Source of the DNA: JAOPZW01 sp963803375
GTDB lineage: Bacteria; Actinomycetota; Thermoleophilia; Solirubrobacterales; Solirubrobacteraceae
Assembly (NCBI GenBank): GCA_963803375.1
Contig: CAWDMB010000012.1
Coordinates: 1-64,000 of the forward strand
Direction of reading: 5' to 3'
Length of the DNA: 64,000 bases
Within the stretch, counting starts at the first letter, position 1; each line of letters begins with the position of its first letter. The position numbers were made by a program, and so were the translations under genes. Of this stretch, positions 28,134 through 35,255 are shown piece after piece. The notes beneath the pieces are model-generated. The model ran no database searches, was not told the DNA's origin, and saw only the letters and a program-made list of their open reading frames with translations.

Positions 28134-28597
28134 GGCACCGCGTCCGCCGCGTAGGGTCAAGGATCGCTACGCTGGTCGTTCCGGCGGATCGCCCACTCGG
28201 TCGCGGGTCGCCCTCGTGGCGCCCCAACCGGGCTCCGCGCCGGCCTCGCGCCGGCGGCCCGTCCCGGTGGCCGGGAGTGTCACGCCGCCCAGGCAACGAC
28301 ACGAGTCCTGGGACGTAGAGGTACAGCGGTGATTCATGACCGGAGCGGATCGGGCGGGCCTGCGAGTCCGCCCGGTCCCGATTGCATTTGCTCCTCTGGA
28401 GACGTTTGTCGCAGCGCAGGGCTCGGGCGCGTGTCGGCTCGGCGCGCCAGAGCTGTGCGCCCGTGGCGCCCCAGGCGAGGAAGACGGACGGATACGGGGC
28501 CGAGGCTGTTGTGCCCGAGCACGTGGCCGCCGCGCCTCGATGAGCTCGGGCATCGGAGCGACCGAGGGGATCGCTTCGCCGCTAGTCTCGTGGATCC
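28134..28597. other. Gene-free 460-base region with strong hairpin, upstream of lepB
   Basis: No convincing coding frame. A nested hairpin occupies 28229-28261 (CGGGC with GCCCG outside, GCCGGC with GCCGGC inside). TAGGGT (about 28153) and TACGCT (about 28169) precede it and could be promoters of a small RNA. I could not match it to RNase P, tmRNA, SRP or 6S RNA signatures. Confidence 0.35.
28583..28588 (+). promoter_or_regulatory. -10 hexamer TAGTCT
   Basis: Ends 9 bases before ATG 28598 of lepB, with no Shine-Dalgarno between. Confidence 0.55.
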
Positions 28598-29242
28598 ATG
28601 GCGTCCACGCAGCCTCGCCGCCGGCCCAAGCTCAAGGACCTTCCCGGCGGCTCGCTCACCGAGCTGGTGGTCATCGTCGTCGCGGCCCTGGCCATCGCGC
28701 TGCTCGTCCAGGCCTTCCTCGTCAAGCCCTACCGGATCCCGAGCGGCTCGATGGAGCCGACGCTCGACATCGGCCAGCGCGTGCTCGTGAACCGCATCGA
28801 GGGCCGCTTCGGGCATCCGTCGATCGGCGACATCGTCGTCTTCAAGCCACCGCGGGGCGCGGACACCCAGCCCGCGCAGTGCGGGGCGCCGGGTCAGGGC
28901 GACGGCACTAGCACGCCGTGCTCGCGCCCGACGTCCGCCAAGTCCGACCAGACGTTCATCAAGCGCGTCGTGGGCCTCGCGGGCGACCGGCTCAGCGTCC
29001 GCGACGGGCGCGTGGTGCGCAACGGCGTCCTGCAGCGCGAGAGCTACATCGCCCCCTGCAGCGGCGGCCCCGGCTGCGCGTTCCCGCGGACGATCACCGT
29101 TCCCGGCGACCACGTCTTCCTCATGGGCGACAACCGCGGAGCCTCCGACGACAGCCGCTTCTGGGGTCCGGTGCCCGAGGACTGGATCATCGGCGAGGCC
29201 TTCGCGACGTATTGGCCGCCGAAGCGCATCGGGCTGCTCTGA
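28598..29242 (+). CDS. lepB: Signal peptidase I
   Basis: A 214-residue S26 peptidase. One N-terminal membrane helix (about residues 20-42, ELVVIVVAALAIALLVQAF) precedes box B, PSGSMEPTL, with the catalytic Ser. Box D follows as FIKRVVGLAGD with the catalytic Lys, and box E as GDNRGASDDSRFWGPV. It cleaves signal peptides of secreted proteins on the outer face of the membrane. Between boxes B and D lies an insertion with Cys residues (QCGAPGQGDGTSTPC) that may form a disulfide. It probably has a leaderless start. Confidence 0.96.
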   Translation: MASTQPRRRPKLKDLPGGSLTELVVIVVAALAIALLVQAFLVKPYRIPSGSMEPTLDIGQRVLVNRIEGRFGHPSIGDIVVFKPPRGADTQPAQCGAPGQGDGTSTPCSRPTSAKSDQTFIKRVVGLAGDRLSVRDGRVVRNGVLQRESYIAPCSGGPGCAFPRTITVPGDHVFLMGDNRGASDDSRFWGPVPEDWIIGEAFATYWPPKRIGLL

Positions 29243-29248
29243 CGAGGC

Positions 29249-29280
29249 CGGGTGGACGACTCCGGGTGGACGACTCCGGG
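29249..29280 (+). repeat. Tandem 14-base repeat
   Basis: TGGACGACTCCGGG occurs twice in direct succession (29253-29280) just after the lepB stop, preceded by a further CCGGG. It is a local duplication in the gap before the aldo/keto reductase gene. Confidence 0.7.
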
Positions 29281-29326
29281 GACGCCGGCGATTCAGCGTC
29301 CGCGCCGCGGGGCATCTTCGCAGCTC

Positions 29327-30355
29327 ATGGACCGCGTGGACCTGGGGCCGCTGCGCGTGAGCCGGCTCGCGCTCGGGACGATGCTGATGGGCGACCGCAC
29401 GCCCGCTGCGGAGGCGCACCGGATGCTCGACGCCTTCCTCGCGGCGGGAGGCACGCTCGTCGACACGGCCGACGTCTACGGCGACGGCGAGAGCGAGCGC
29501 ACGCTCGCGCCGTGGCTCGCGCGCCGGCGCGACGAGGTCGTGCTGGCGACGAAGGTTCGCTTCGCCGTCTCGGACCCGGGCGGCGAGGGCCTGGCCCCCG
29601 ACCGGATCGTGCGCGCCTGCGATGCGAGCCTGCGCCGGCTCGGCGTCGACGCCGTCGACCTCTACCAGGTCCATGCGCCCGACCCCGGCGTGCCGCTCGA
29701 GGACAGCCTCGGGGCGCTCGACGGCCTCGTGCGCGCGGGCAAGGTCCGGGCGCTCGGCGCGTCGAACTTCCCCGCCTGGCTGCTGGCCTGGGCGGTCGCG
29801 CTCCAGGATCGCGAGGGCTGGGCGCCGTTCGTCTCGCTGCAGCCGCAGTACTCGCTGGTGGAGCGCTCGATCGAGGTCGAGACGCTGCCCTTCTGTCGCT
29901 CGGCCGGCCTCGGCGTGCTCCCGTGGGGGCCGCTCGGCGCGGGCTTCCTCACCGGCCGCGTGTCGCGCGATGCGCCGCCGGAGCCCGAGAGCCGGATCGC
30001 GCGCGCCGGCGACGAGCTCGAGGAGGCGCTCGAGCGCCGGGGCGTCGAGCGCAATTTCCGCGCCGTCGACGAGGCCGCCGCCGTGGCCGACGAGCTCGGG
30101 GCGACGGTCGCGCAGGTCGCGATCGCGTGGCTCCTGCACCAGCCAGCGATCACGGCGCCGATCCTCGGCCCGCGCACCTCCGAGCAGCTCGAGGACCTCC
30201 TCCCCGCCACCGGCCTGAGCCTGTCCGCGGAGCAGCTCGAGCGCCTCGGTCGCCACACCGCGCCCTCGGACGCCTACCCTCAGCGAATGCTTCGCGAGCA
30301 GGTTGGCCTGCCGTCCGACGTCCCGCTCCGGCGCAGGGGCGCACCGGCGCCATGA
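29327..30355 (+). CDS. Aldo/keto reductase
   Basis: A 342-residue TIM-barrel NADPH oxidoreductase. The catalytic tetrad is visible: Asp and Tyr in VDTADVYGDGESE, Lys in VLATKVRF, and His in LYQVHAPDP. The C-terminal cofactor-binding part has PILGPRTSEQLED. It reduces aldehydes or ketones; the subfamily resembles YajO/Tas-like enzymes. The start is ATG 29327; the frame is open upstream through the tandem repeat but unlike the family. Its stop overlaps the next gene (ATGA). Confidence 0.92.
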   Translation: MDRVDLGPLRVSRLALGTMLMGDRTPAAEAHRMLDAFLAAGGTLVDTADVYGDGESERTLAPWLARRRDEVVLATKVRFAVSDPGGEGLAPDRIVRACDASLRRLGVDAVDLYQVHAPDPGVPLEDSLGALDGLVRAGKVRALGASNFPAWLLAWAVALQDREGWAPFVSLQPQYSLVERSIEVETLPFCRSAGLGVLPWGPLGAGFLTGRVSRDAPPEPESRIARAGDELEEALERRGVERNFRAVDEAAAVADELGATVAQVAIAWLLHQPAITAPILGPRTSEQLEDLLPATGLSLSAEQLERLGRHTAPSDAYPQRMLREQVGLPSDVPLRRRGAPAP

Positions 30356-30534
30356 AGGACCGCATCGCGCGCATCGTCGCCACCCTGCGCCAGGAGCCCG
30401 GCATGACGAGCGTCGAGCTTGCGGAGCGCCTGGGCTTCGGTCGCCGGCACATGAGCCTCGTGCTGCTGCACCTCGAGGAGCAAGGGCGCGTCGTTCACGA
30501 GGGGCGGCGCTGGTTTCCCGCCGTGTACGCCTGA
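30352..30534 (+). CDS. Small winged-helix DNA-binding protein
   Basis: A 60-residue protein starting inside the stop of the aldo/keto reductase gene (ATGA). The sequence IVATLRQEPGMTSVELAERL then GRRHMSLVLLHLEEQGRVVH and a final WFPAVYA strand is a minimal winged helix of the MarR/ArsR/ScpB-like type: helix-turn-helix plus two-strand wing, with no ligand domain. It could regulate its own operon. It is too small for annotation by size alone, but the fold pattern is clear. Confidence 0.65.
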   Translation: MKDRIARIVATLRQEPGMTSVELAERLGFGRRHMSLVLLHLEEQGRVVHEGRRWFPAVYA

Positions 30535-30587
30535 TCGCGCGCCCGGCACCTGCAACGGATCCTGCAGCGTGGAGGAATTTCGTGGGA

Positions 30588-30745
30588 TAGCGTCGACGCC
30601 GCCTTGCTGCCGAGTCGCCGCGCCCACGGGGTCGGCGATCGGGGGAACCACCGCGGCCGGACCGTCCGGCCGCTGGGGCGAATCGCCGCCGTCAGCGCGG
30701 CGTAGCGCACAGCGCGAGCCCGTCAGCTCACCCCGTAGGCCCACC
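30588..30745 (+). ncRNA. c-di-AMP riboswitch (ydaO-yuaA type)
   Basis: The gap before the peptidoglycan hydrolase gene holds the conserved ydaO motif blocks in order: GGGGGAACC (30641-30649), GGGGCGAATC (30675-30684), GAGCCCGTCAGCTC (about 30716-30729) and CCCCGTAGGC (30731-30740). A perfect GCGGCCGG/CCGGCCGC stem lies between the first two. These blocks and their spacing match the ydaO-yuaA class, which senses cyclic di-AMP and in actinobacteria sits upstream of rpf and NlpC-type wall hydrolases, usually turning them off when c-di-AMP is high. The aptamer ends about 15 bases before the start codon. Confidence 0.88.
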
Positions 30746-30755
30746 GGATCCACCG

Positions 30756-31658
30756 ATGACGATCATGATCTCTCCCCGCCCCCGGCGCGCGGCGCTGCTC
30801 GCGGCCGCCGCCGTCGTCGCGCCGCTCCTCGGTGCCGCGAGCGCCCAGGCTGCGCCCACGCTCGAGCGCGGCGACCGCGGCCGCGCCGTCGCCGCCCTGC
30901 AGCGCGCGCTCCTCGTACGCGCCGACGGGCTCTTCGGCCGCGGCACGGCGCGCGCCGTGCGCCGCTTCCAGCGTCGCCACGGCCTGCACGCCGACGGGGT
31001 CGCCGGCCCCGCCACGTGGGGCGCCCTGCGCGGCGTCGCGCACCGCCGGCGCGCCGCTCGGGCGGCAAGGCACGCAGGCGTGCGCACGCGCGGCGCGTCG
31101 GTCGCGCTCCTGCAGCGCCGGCTCGGCATCGCCGTCGACGGCGTCTTCGGCCCGGCCACCGCGGGCGCCGTCCGCGCCTTCCAGCGCGCCCACGGGCTCG
31201 TCGCCGACGGCGTCGTGGGCCCGGCGACCTGGGCCGCGCTCGGGATCAGGGGCCGGCCCGTGCTCAAGCGCGCCCATCTGCGCGGGCACTCGACGCGCCG
31301 GGGCGTTCCCGCGGCGCTCGGGCGCGCGGTCCGCGCGGCCAACCGGATCGCCGGTCTGCCCTACCGCTACGGCGGCGGGCACCGCAGCTTCCACGACACC
31401 GGCTACGACTGCTCGGGCTCGGTCTCCTACGTCCTGCACGCCGCCGGCCGGCTCTCCAGCCCCCTGGACTCGGGCTCGTTGATGTCGTGGGGCGCGCCCG
31501 GCCGCGGGCGCTGGATCAGCGTCTACGCGGCGCCGGGCCACGCGTTCATGCTCATCAACGGCCGGCGCTTCGACACGTCGGGGTCCGGCGGCACGCGCTG
31601 GCAGCGCGAGGACCGCTCGGCGGCGGGCTACGTCGTGCGCCACGCGCCCGGGCTCTAG
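30756..31658 (+). CDS. Secreted NlpC/P60-like hydrolase with two peptidoglycan-binding domains
   Basis: A 300-residue secreted protein. A signal peptide (RRAALLAAAAVVAPLLGAAS, cleavage near AQAA) precedes two PG_binding_1 repeats (LERGDRGRAVAALQRAL to GPATWGAL; then VALLQRRLGIAVDGVFGPAT to GPATWAALG) and a C-terminal NlpC/P60 fold. The catalytic Cys lies in GYDCSGSVSYVL and the His in GHAFMLING. It should cut peptide cross-bridges or stems of peptidoglycan outside the cell. Expression is probably controlled by the c-di-AMP riboswitch in its leader. It converges on an L,D-transpeptidase gene only 10 bases away. Confidence 0.9.
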   Translation: MTIMISPRPRRAALLAAAAVVAPLLGAASAQAAPTLERGDRGRAVAALQRALLVRADGLFGRGTARAVRRFQRRHGLHADGVAGPATWGALRGVAHRRRAARAARHAGVRTRGASVALLQRRLGIAVDGVFGPATAGAVRAFQRAHGLVADGVVGPATWAALGIRGRPVLKRAHLRGHSTRRGVPAALGRAVRAANRIAGLPYRYGGGHRSFHDTGYDCSGSVSYVLHAAGRLSSPLDSGSLMSWGAPGRGRWISVYAAPGHAFMLINGRRFDTSGSGGTRWQREDRSAAGYVVRHAPGL

Positions 31659-31668
31659 CGGCGCGCGG

Positions 31669-32415
31669 TCAGCGGTGGATCCGCACCGGCGTCCCCGGCG
31701 GGGTGAGCCGGTACAGCCGCGTGATGTCCGCGTTGCGCAGGCGAATGCAGCCGTGCGACGGGCGCCCCGGCACGAGCCAGGGCCGGTCGGTGCCGTGCAG
31801 GCCGACGACGCCGCCGCCGGGCCAGTCGCTCAGCGTCGGAGCGTAGGCGCTCGTGCCCAGCGCGAAGGGCCCGTAGAGCGGGACGTCGTCGACGGCGAAC
31901 TTCTCGCGGATCCAGAAGCGCCCGGAGGGCGTGGGCGTCGCGGCCTTGCCGATCCCGATCCGCGCGCTGAACACCACCCGGCCCTTGCGGAACAGGCGCG
32001 CGCGGAAGCGGCGCTTGTCGATGTCGAGGAACGTCCGGACCGCGCGCAGCGAGCCGAGCGCCGCGCGAGGCACCCAGCCCATGGCGCCGTTCGGGCGCTG
32101 GGGCAGGCGCAATCGCACCCACGTGCGCCCGCGGGCGTCGACCCACTCGTAGAGGGCGAGATAGACCTCGGCCAGCCCATCCTCGGTGAGCCACCGCAGC
32201 CGGCCGACCGGGCGCGCGCCGGGCTTTGGCGCGCGCCGCACGATCGTGCGCGAGGCCGGGTAGGCCCAGCGCGTGAGCCGGAACTCGTCGGAGAGCCGCC
32301 TGGCGCCGGGCGGCACGGTTACGGGCGACGCGGCCTGCCCGGAGCCCGGCGCACCGAGGGCGACCGCGAGCACGACCAGCGCGCCGGTGCAGCGGTGGGC
32401 GAGGACGGTCCGCAT
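31669..32415 (-). CDS. L,D-transpeptidase (YkuD domain)
   Basis: A 248-residue secreted protein from ATG 32415, with a signal peptide (CTGALVVLAVALGAPGSGQA). An SH3-like segment (about residues 55-120, with AMGWVPRAALG) comes before the YkuD catalytic domain. Its active-site motif is VVGLHGT followed by PSHGCIRLRNAD, with catalytic Cys and His. It forms 3-3 cross-links in peptidoglycan or anchors proteins to it. With the neighbouring NlpC/P60 protein it makes a wall-remodelling pair. Length and motif spacing are normal. Confidence 0.93.
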   Translation of the reverse strand: MRTVLAHRCTGALVVLAVALGAPGSGQAASPVTVPPGARRLSDEFRLTRWAYPASRTIVRRAPKPGARPVGRLRWLTEDGLAEVYLALYEWVDARGRTWVRLRLPQRPNGAMGWVPRAALGSLRAVRTFLDIDKRRFRARLFRKGRVVFSARIGIGKAATPTPSGRFWIREKFAVDDVPLYGPFALGTSAYAPTLSDWPGGGVVGLHGTDRPWLVPGRPSHGCIRLRNADITRLYRLTPPGTPVRIHR

Positions 32416-32477
32416 CGTGGCGAGCGCAGGATCGCAGGTGCGCGCAGCGCGCGCGCACCTGCCGTCTCCCGCGTCGC

Positions 32478-33437
32478 TCAGCCCGTGAACGACGGCGTCA
32501 CGCGCGCCGCGCGGCAGCGCAGAAAGCGCGTGCGCAGCGTCCGCGAGCGCGTGGCGGCCGAGCGCTTGAAGGACACGCGCGCGGTGACGCGGTGCGAGCC
32601 GGGGCTCGTGCGGCGCACGTCGAGCACGAGCCTGAAGGCGCCGTTGCGAGGCCGCGTCAGCGTCGAGGCGCGCCGTCCGTCGACCGCGAACACGACCTTC
32701 GCGATCGCCCGGCCACGCACCGTCGCGACGACCGCGCGGCGGATCAGGCAGCCCGACGGGCCGAGCAGGCGTGCCGTGCCCGAGGCCGAGCGGGTCGGCG
32801 CGACCGCGACCTGCGGGGTCGCCACGGGGGCGACGCTCGCCGGCGCCGCGTCGGCCAGCGGCGGGGTCTGGCCGGCGGGCGGGCCCGGCGGCGGCGGCGG
32901 CGGCGGAGGCGTCGGCGGCTTGGGCGCGTTCGTGTAGACGCACTTGACCCACTCGCCGGCGCCGGCCTTGATGCTCACCGTCGCGCCGTTCACCGTGGTG
33001 TCGGCGTCGACCGGCGCGCCCGGCTTCGGCTCGGAACCCTTGGCGGTCGTGCAGACGACGCCCTTCAGCTCGTAGCCGGTGGCCGGCTGCTCGGTGACCT
33101 CGAGCTCGTGCGTGCCGCACTTGGGGCCTGAGGCCTTGACGTTGCAGAGCACGTCGTAGGTCTTCGACCCGCCGCCGGCGAGCTGGAACGGCGCGGTGAT
33201 CGGAGCGCCCTTCGTGTCGACGAGCGCGGGCGCGAAGTCGAAGAGATCGGCCTGCGGGCCGCCCTCGTTGACCTTGGCGATGGTCACCTTGCCGTACCAC
33301 GCGTTCGCGGCCTGGGCCTGCCAGGCCAGCGCGAGCAGCGCGACGAGCAGCAGCGCCCCGAGCAGCGCCACCCGGCGGCGATCGTTATCAGAATCCGTTC
33401 CGTGCCCGTCAACGGGCACGCGCGCTCGATCGCGCAT
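32478..33437 (-). CDS. Secreted protein with proline linker
   Basis: A 319-residue protein. A membrane or signal segment (about residues 22-42, VALLGALLLVALLALAWQ) precedes an Ig-like domain of about 110 residues with paired Cys (LCNVKASGPKCG, VVCTTAKG, VKCVY). A proline run (PTPPPPPPPPGPP) and then a basic C-terminal domain with two Cys follow (GPSGCLIRR, FLRCRAARV). It resembles actinobacterial surface or wall-spanning proteins. There is no known enzymatic motif. A perfect 9-bp palindrome (33401-33420) lies inside codons 6-13. It sits 62 bases upstream of the L,D-transpeptidase gene and is probably in the same transcript. Confidence 0.75.
   Translation of the reverse strand: MRDRARVPVDGHGTDSDNDRRRVALLGALLLVALLALAWQAQAANAWYGKVTIAKVNEGGPQADLFDFAPALVDTKGAPITAPFQLAGGGSKTYDVLCNVKASGPKCGTHELEVTEQPATGYELKGVVCTTAKGSEPKPGAPVDADTTVNGATVSIKAGAGEWVKCVYTNAPKPPTPPPPPPPPGPPAGQTPPLADAAPASVAPVATPQVAVAPTRSASGTARLLGPSGCLIRRAVVATVRGRAIAKVVFAVDGRRASTLTRPRNGAFRLVLDVRRTSPGSHRVTARVSFKRSAATRSRTLRTRFLRCRAARVTPSFTG
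33401..33420. repeat. Perfect palindrome at the 5' end of the secreted-protein gene
   Basis: CGTGCCCGT and ACGGGCACG separated by two bases, inside the first codons. It could be a repressor-binding site or an mRNA hairpin limiting translation. Confidence 0.5.
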
Positions 33438-33528
33438 GGTTTAACCCCCCAAGGAGTGATCGTCCGTGATCTCTGGCGCACGCCGCACCAGCCCCAAAGG
33501 CGCGCGCTCTGAGCGGAGGCTAGCGGCG

Positions 33529-33546
33529 AGGGCCGACGTTGGCCCT
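33529..33546 (-). terminator. Possible terminator downstream of the cupredoxin gene
   Basis: AGGGCC-GACGTT-GGCCCT, a perfect 6-bp stem, about 100 bases beyond the cupredoxin gene stop on the minus strand. No T-run. Confidence 0.35.
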
Positions 33547-33648
33547 AGATGAACGTCCAGGTTCGGGCGAGCCGCCGAGCGCGCGCAGCGGCGAGCGCCT
33601 GAGCCCCGAAGCAGATGGCGTCGGCCTGCTGCTCGACGACGGCGAGCG

Positions 33649-35154
33649 TCACCCCTTGACGCGGAACGCTCCGCGCATGAACGGGTGGATGCGGCAGAAG
33701 TACGTGTAGGTTCCCCGCGCGAGGTCCACCGGCGCCGACCACGTCTTGCGGTTGGCCGCGGCGGTGAAGCCGGCGGGCCCGAAGCCGAGCTCGCCCGAGT
33801 CGAACGTCGACGACCCGTCGGCCAGCGGGAAGGCGATGCCCGTGGTCGCCGTGCAAGGCTGCCGGCAGGCGGTGATCGTGTGGAAGATCTCGCGCCCCGC
33901 GTCTTCGTTGACGAACGTCAGCGGCCGGCCCGGCGGGACGACCGGCGGCAGCCCGCGGCGCCCGCGCGCGGAGAGGTCGCCCTGCCCGTAGATAAACGAG
34001 GAGATGTCGACGGTGCTTGTGCGCGGCCCGTCGGGCAGCCGGACCGGGTTGCGCAGCGCTCCCTTCGCCCCGCCGTGGGTGTCGTTCTCGGGCAGGTGCC
34101 CGTGGGTGAGGACGCCCTTCACGTCGACGTTCGTGCGGAACGGGTTCGCGCCGCCGGCCGGCGCGGTCGTGATCGCCAGCGGCATGATCGCCATCGACTC
34201 GTACCACGAGGCGCGCCTGGAGTCGTAGGTCCCCGAGACCGAGAGCACGTCCCCCTTGCGGACGGCCACGCGCCAGTGCGGCGGCGTCGCGGTCATCGAC
34301 ACGTCCCACGACACCGGGCCGGCGGGCTCGAAGTACTTCGCCCGCGAGCGGAAGAGCCGGACGGTGCGCCCGTTGCGCGCGAGCTCGAGGTCGCTCCACA
34401 GGCCGCCGGGATGCAGGTGCCCGGCCGTTGCGATGATCGTCGCGTCGTGGTCGACCACCCAGCGGTTGCGCGGCGGGCGGCCCCTGTAGGCCTTCGGCGC
34501 GTCGTCGGGGTACGTGAAGCGCCCGTTGCGGCCCGAGCCGCGGATGACGTCGAAGACCGGGTAGGCCCGAGGGCCCTCGACGTCCAACCACTGGGTCTGG
34601 ACCTCGCGCATCCCGCGGGCCGCCCTCGCGCCGAGCGGGACGAAGTCCATCTCCCACGTGACGAAGACCCGCGTCGGGGTGGGAACGAGGTCATGGATCA
34701 TGTGGACGAGGTGCCACCGGTCGGACGGGCGGAAGCGCCAGCCGAAGCCCCTGGGCATCCGGGCCACGGTCTTCTCCTCCCCCGCCGCCCACGTCGGACG
34801 GAACGCGCCGGCGGCGCTCGAGACGAGCCACGCCGCGTGATGCAGGTGGATGATGTCGACCCGCGGCACCTTGCCGTTGACGTACGTGAGGTTCGGCTTG
34901 AACGCGGTGATCCAGCCCTCCGTCGGCGGGCGCAGGCTGTTCGGCGCGGCCGCGATCGTGTTCTGGCCCGGGTTGATGCGCACGGGCCCGAAGCGCATCT
35001 TCAGGTGCATCGCCCCGCCCGGCCGCGGCGTGGTGGTGATCGTCCCCTGCGCGGTGCGGACCGTCGTCGCGCGCGGCCTGGCCTGCGCCGGCGCTGCGGC
35101 GACGGCGACGAGCAGGATGGCGGTGCACGCTGCGGCGGGGCCGGGACAGGGCAC
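33649..35154 (-). CDS. Large secreted copper-binding (cupredoxin) protein
   Basis: A 501-residue protein from GTG 35154 (AGAGGAG upstream) with a signal peptide (CTAILLVAVAAAPAQA). The C-terminal 110 residues form a cupredoxin with the type-1 copper ligands in order: His in IFHTITACR, then Cys, His and Met in YFCRIHPFMRG. The N-terminal 330 residues carry separate His clusters (IIHLHHAAW, LVHMIHDL, TAGHLHPGG), reminiscent of the two-domain fold of copper-dependent monooxygenases, which suggests a second metal centre. It is probably an extracytoplasmic copper oxidoreductase or electron-transfer protein. Its substrate is unknown, and the N-terminal assignment is inference. Confidence 0.8.
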   Translation of the reverse strand: MPCPGPAAACTAILLVAVAAAPAQARPRATTVRTAQGTITTTPRPGGAMHLKMRFGPVRINPGQNTIAAAPNSLRPPTEGWITAFKPNLTYVNGKVPRVDIIHLHHAAWLVSSAAGAFRPTWAAGEEKTVARMPRGFGWRFRPSDRWHLVHMIHDLVPTPTRVFVTWEMDFVPLGARAARGMREVQTQWLDVEGPRAYPVFDVIRGSGRNGRFTYPDDAPKAYRGRPPRNRWVVDHDATIIATAGHLHPGGLWSDLELARNGRTVRLFRSRAKYFEPAGPVSWDVSMTATPPHWRVAVRKGDVLSVSGTYDSRRASWYESMAIMPLAITTAPAGGANPFRTNVDVKGVLTHGHLPENDTHGGAKGALRNPVRLPDGPRTSTVDISSFIYGQGDLSARGRRGLPPVVPPGRPLTFVNEDAGREIFHTITACRQPCTATTGIAFPLADGSSTFDSGELGFGPAGFTAAANRKTWSAPVDLARGTYTYFCRIHPFMRGAFRVKG

Positions 35155-35255
35155 GGGCGGCTCCTCTGCGGACGAGCAACCAGCCTACTGAACGCGCGCG
35201 GACATGAACCCCGGCGCGGTCCGCAGCCCGGCGACCTCGAGCGCCGCCAGGGCGA

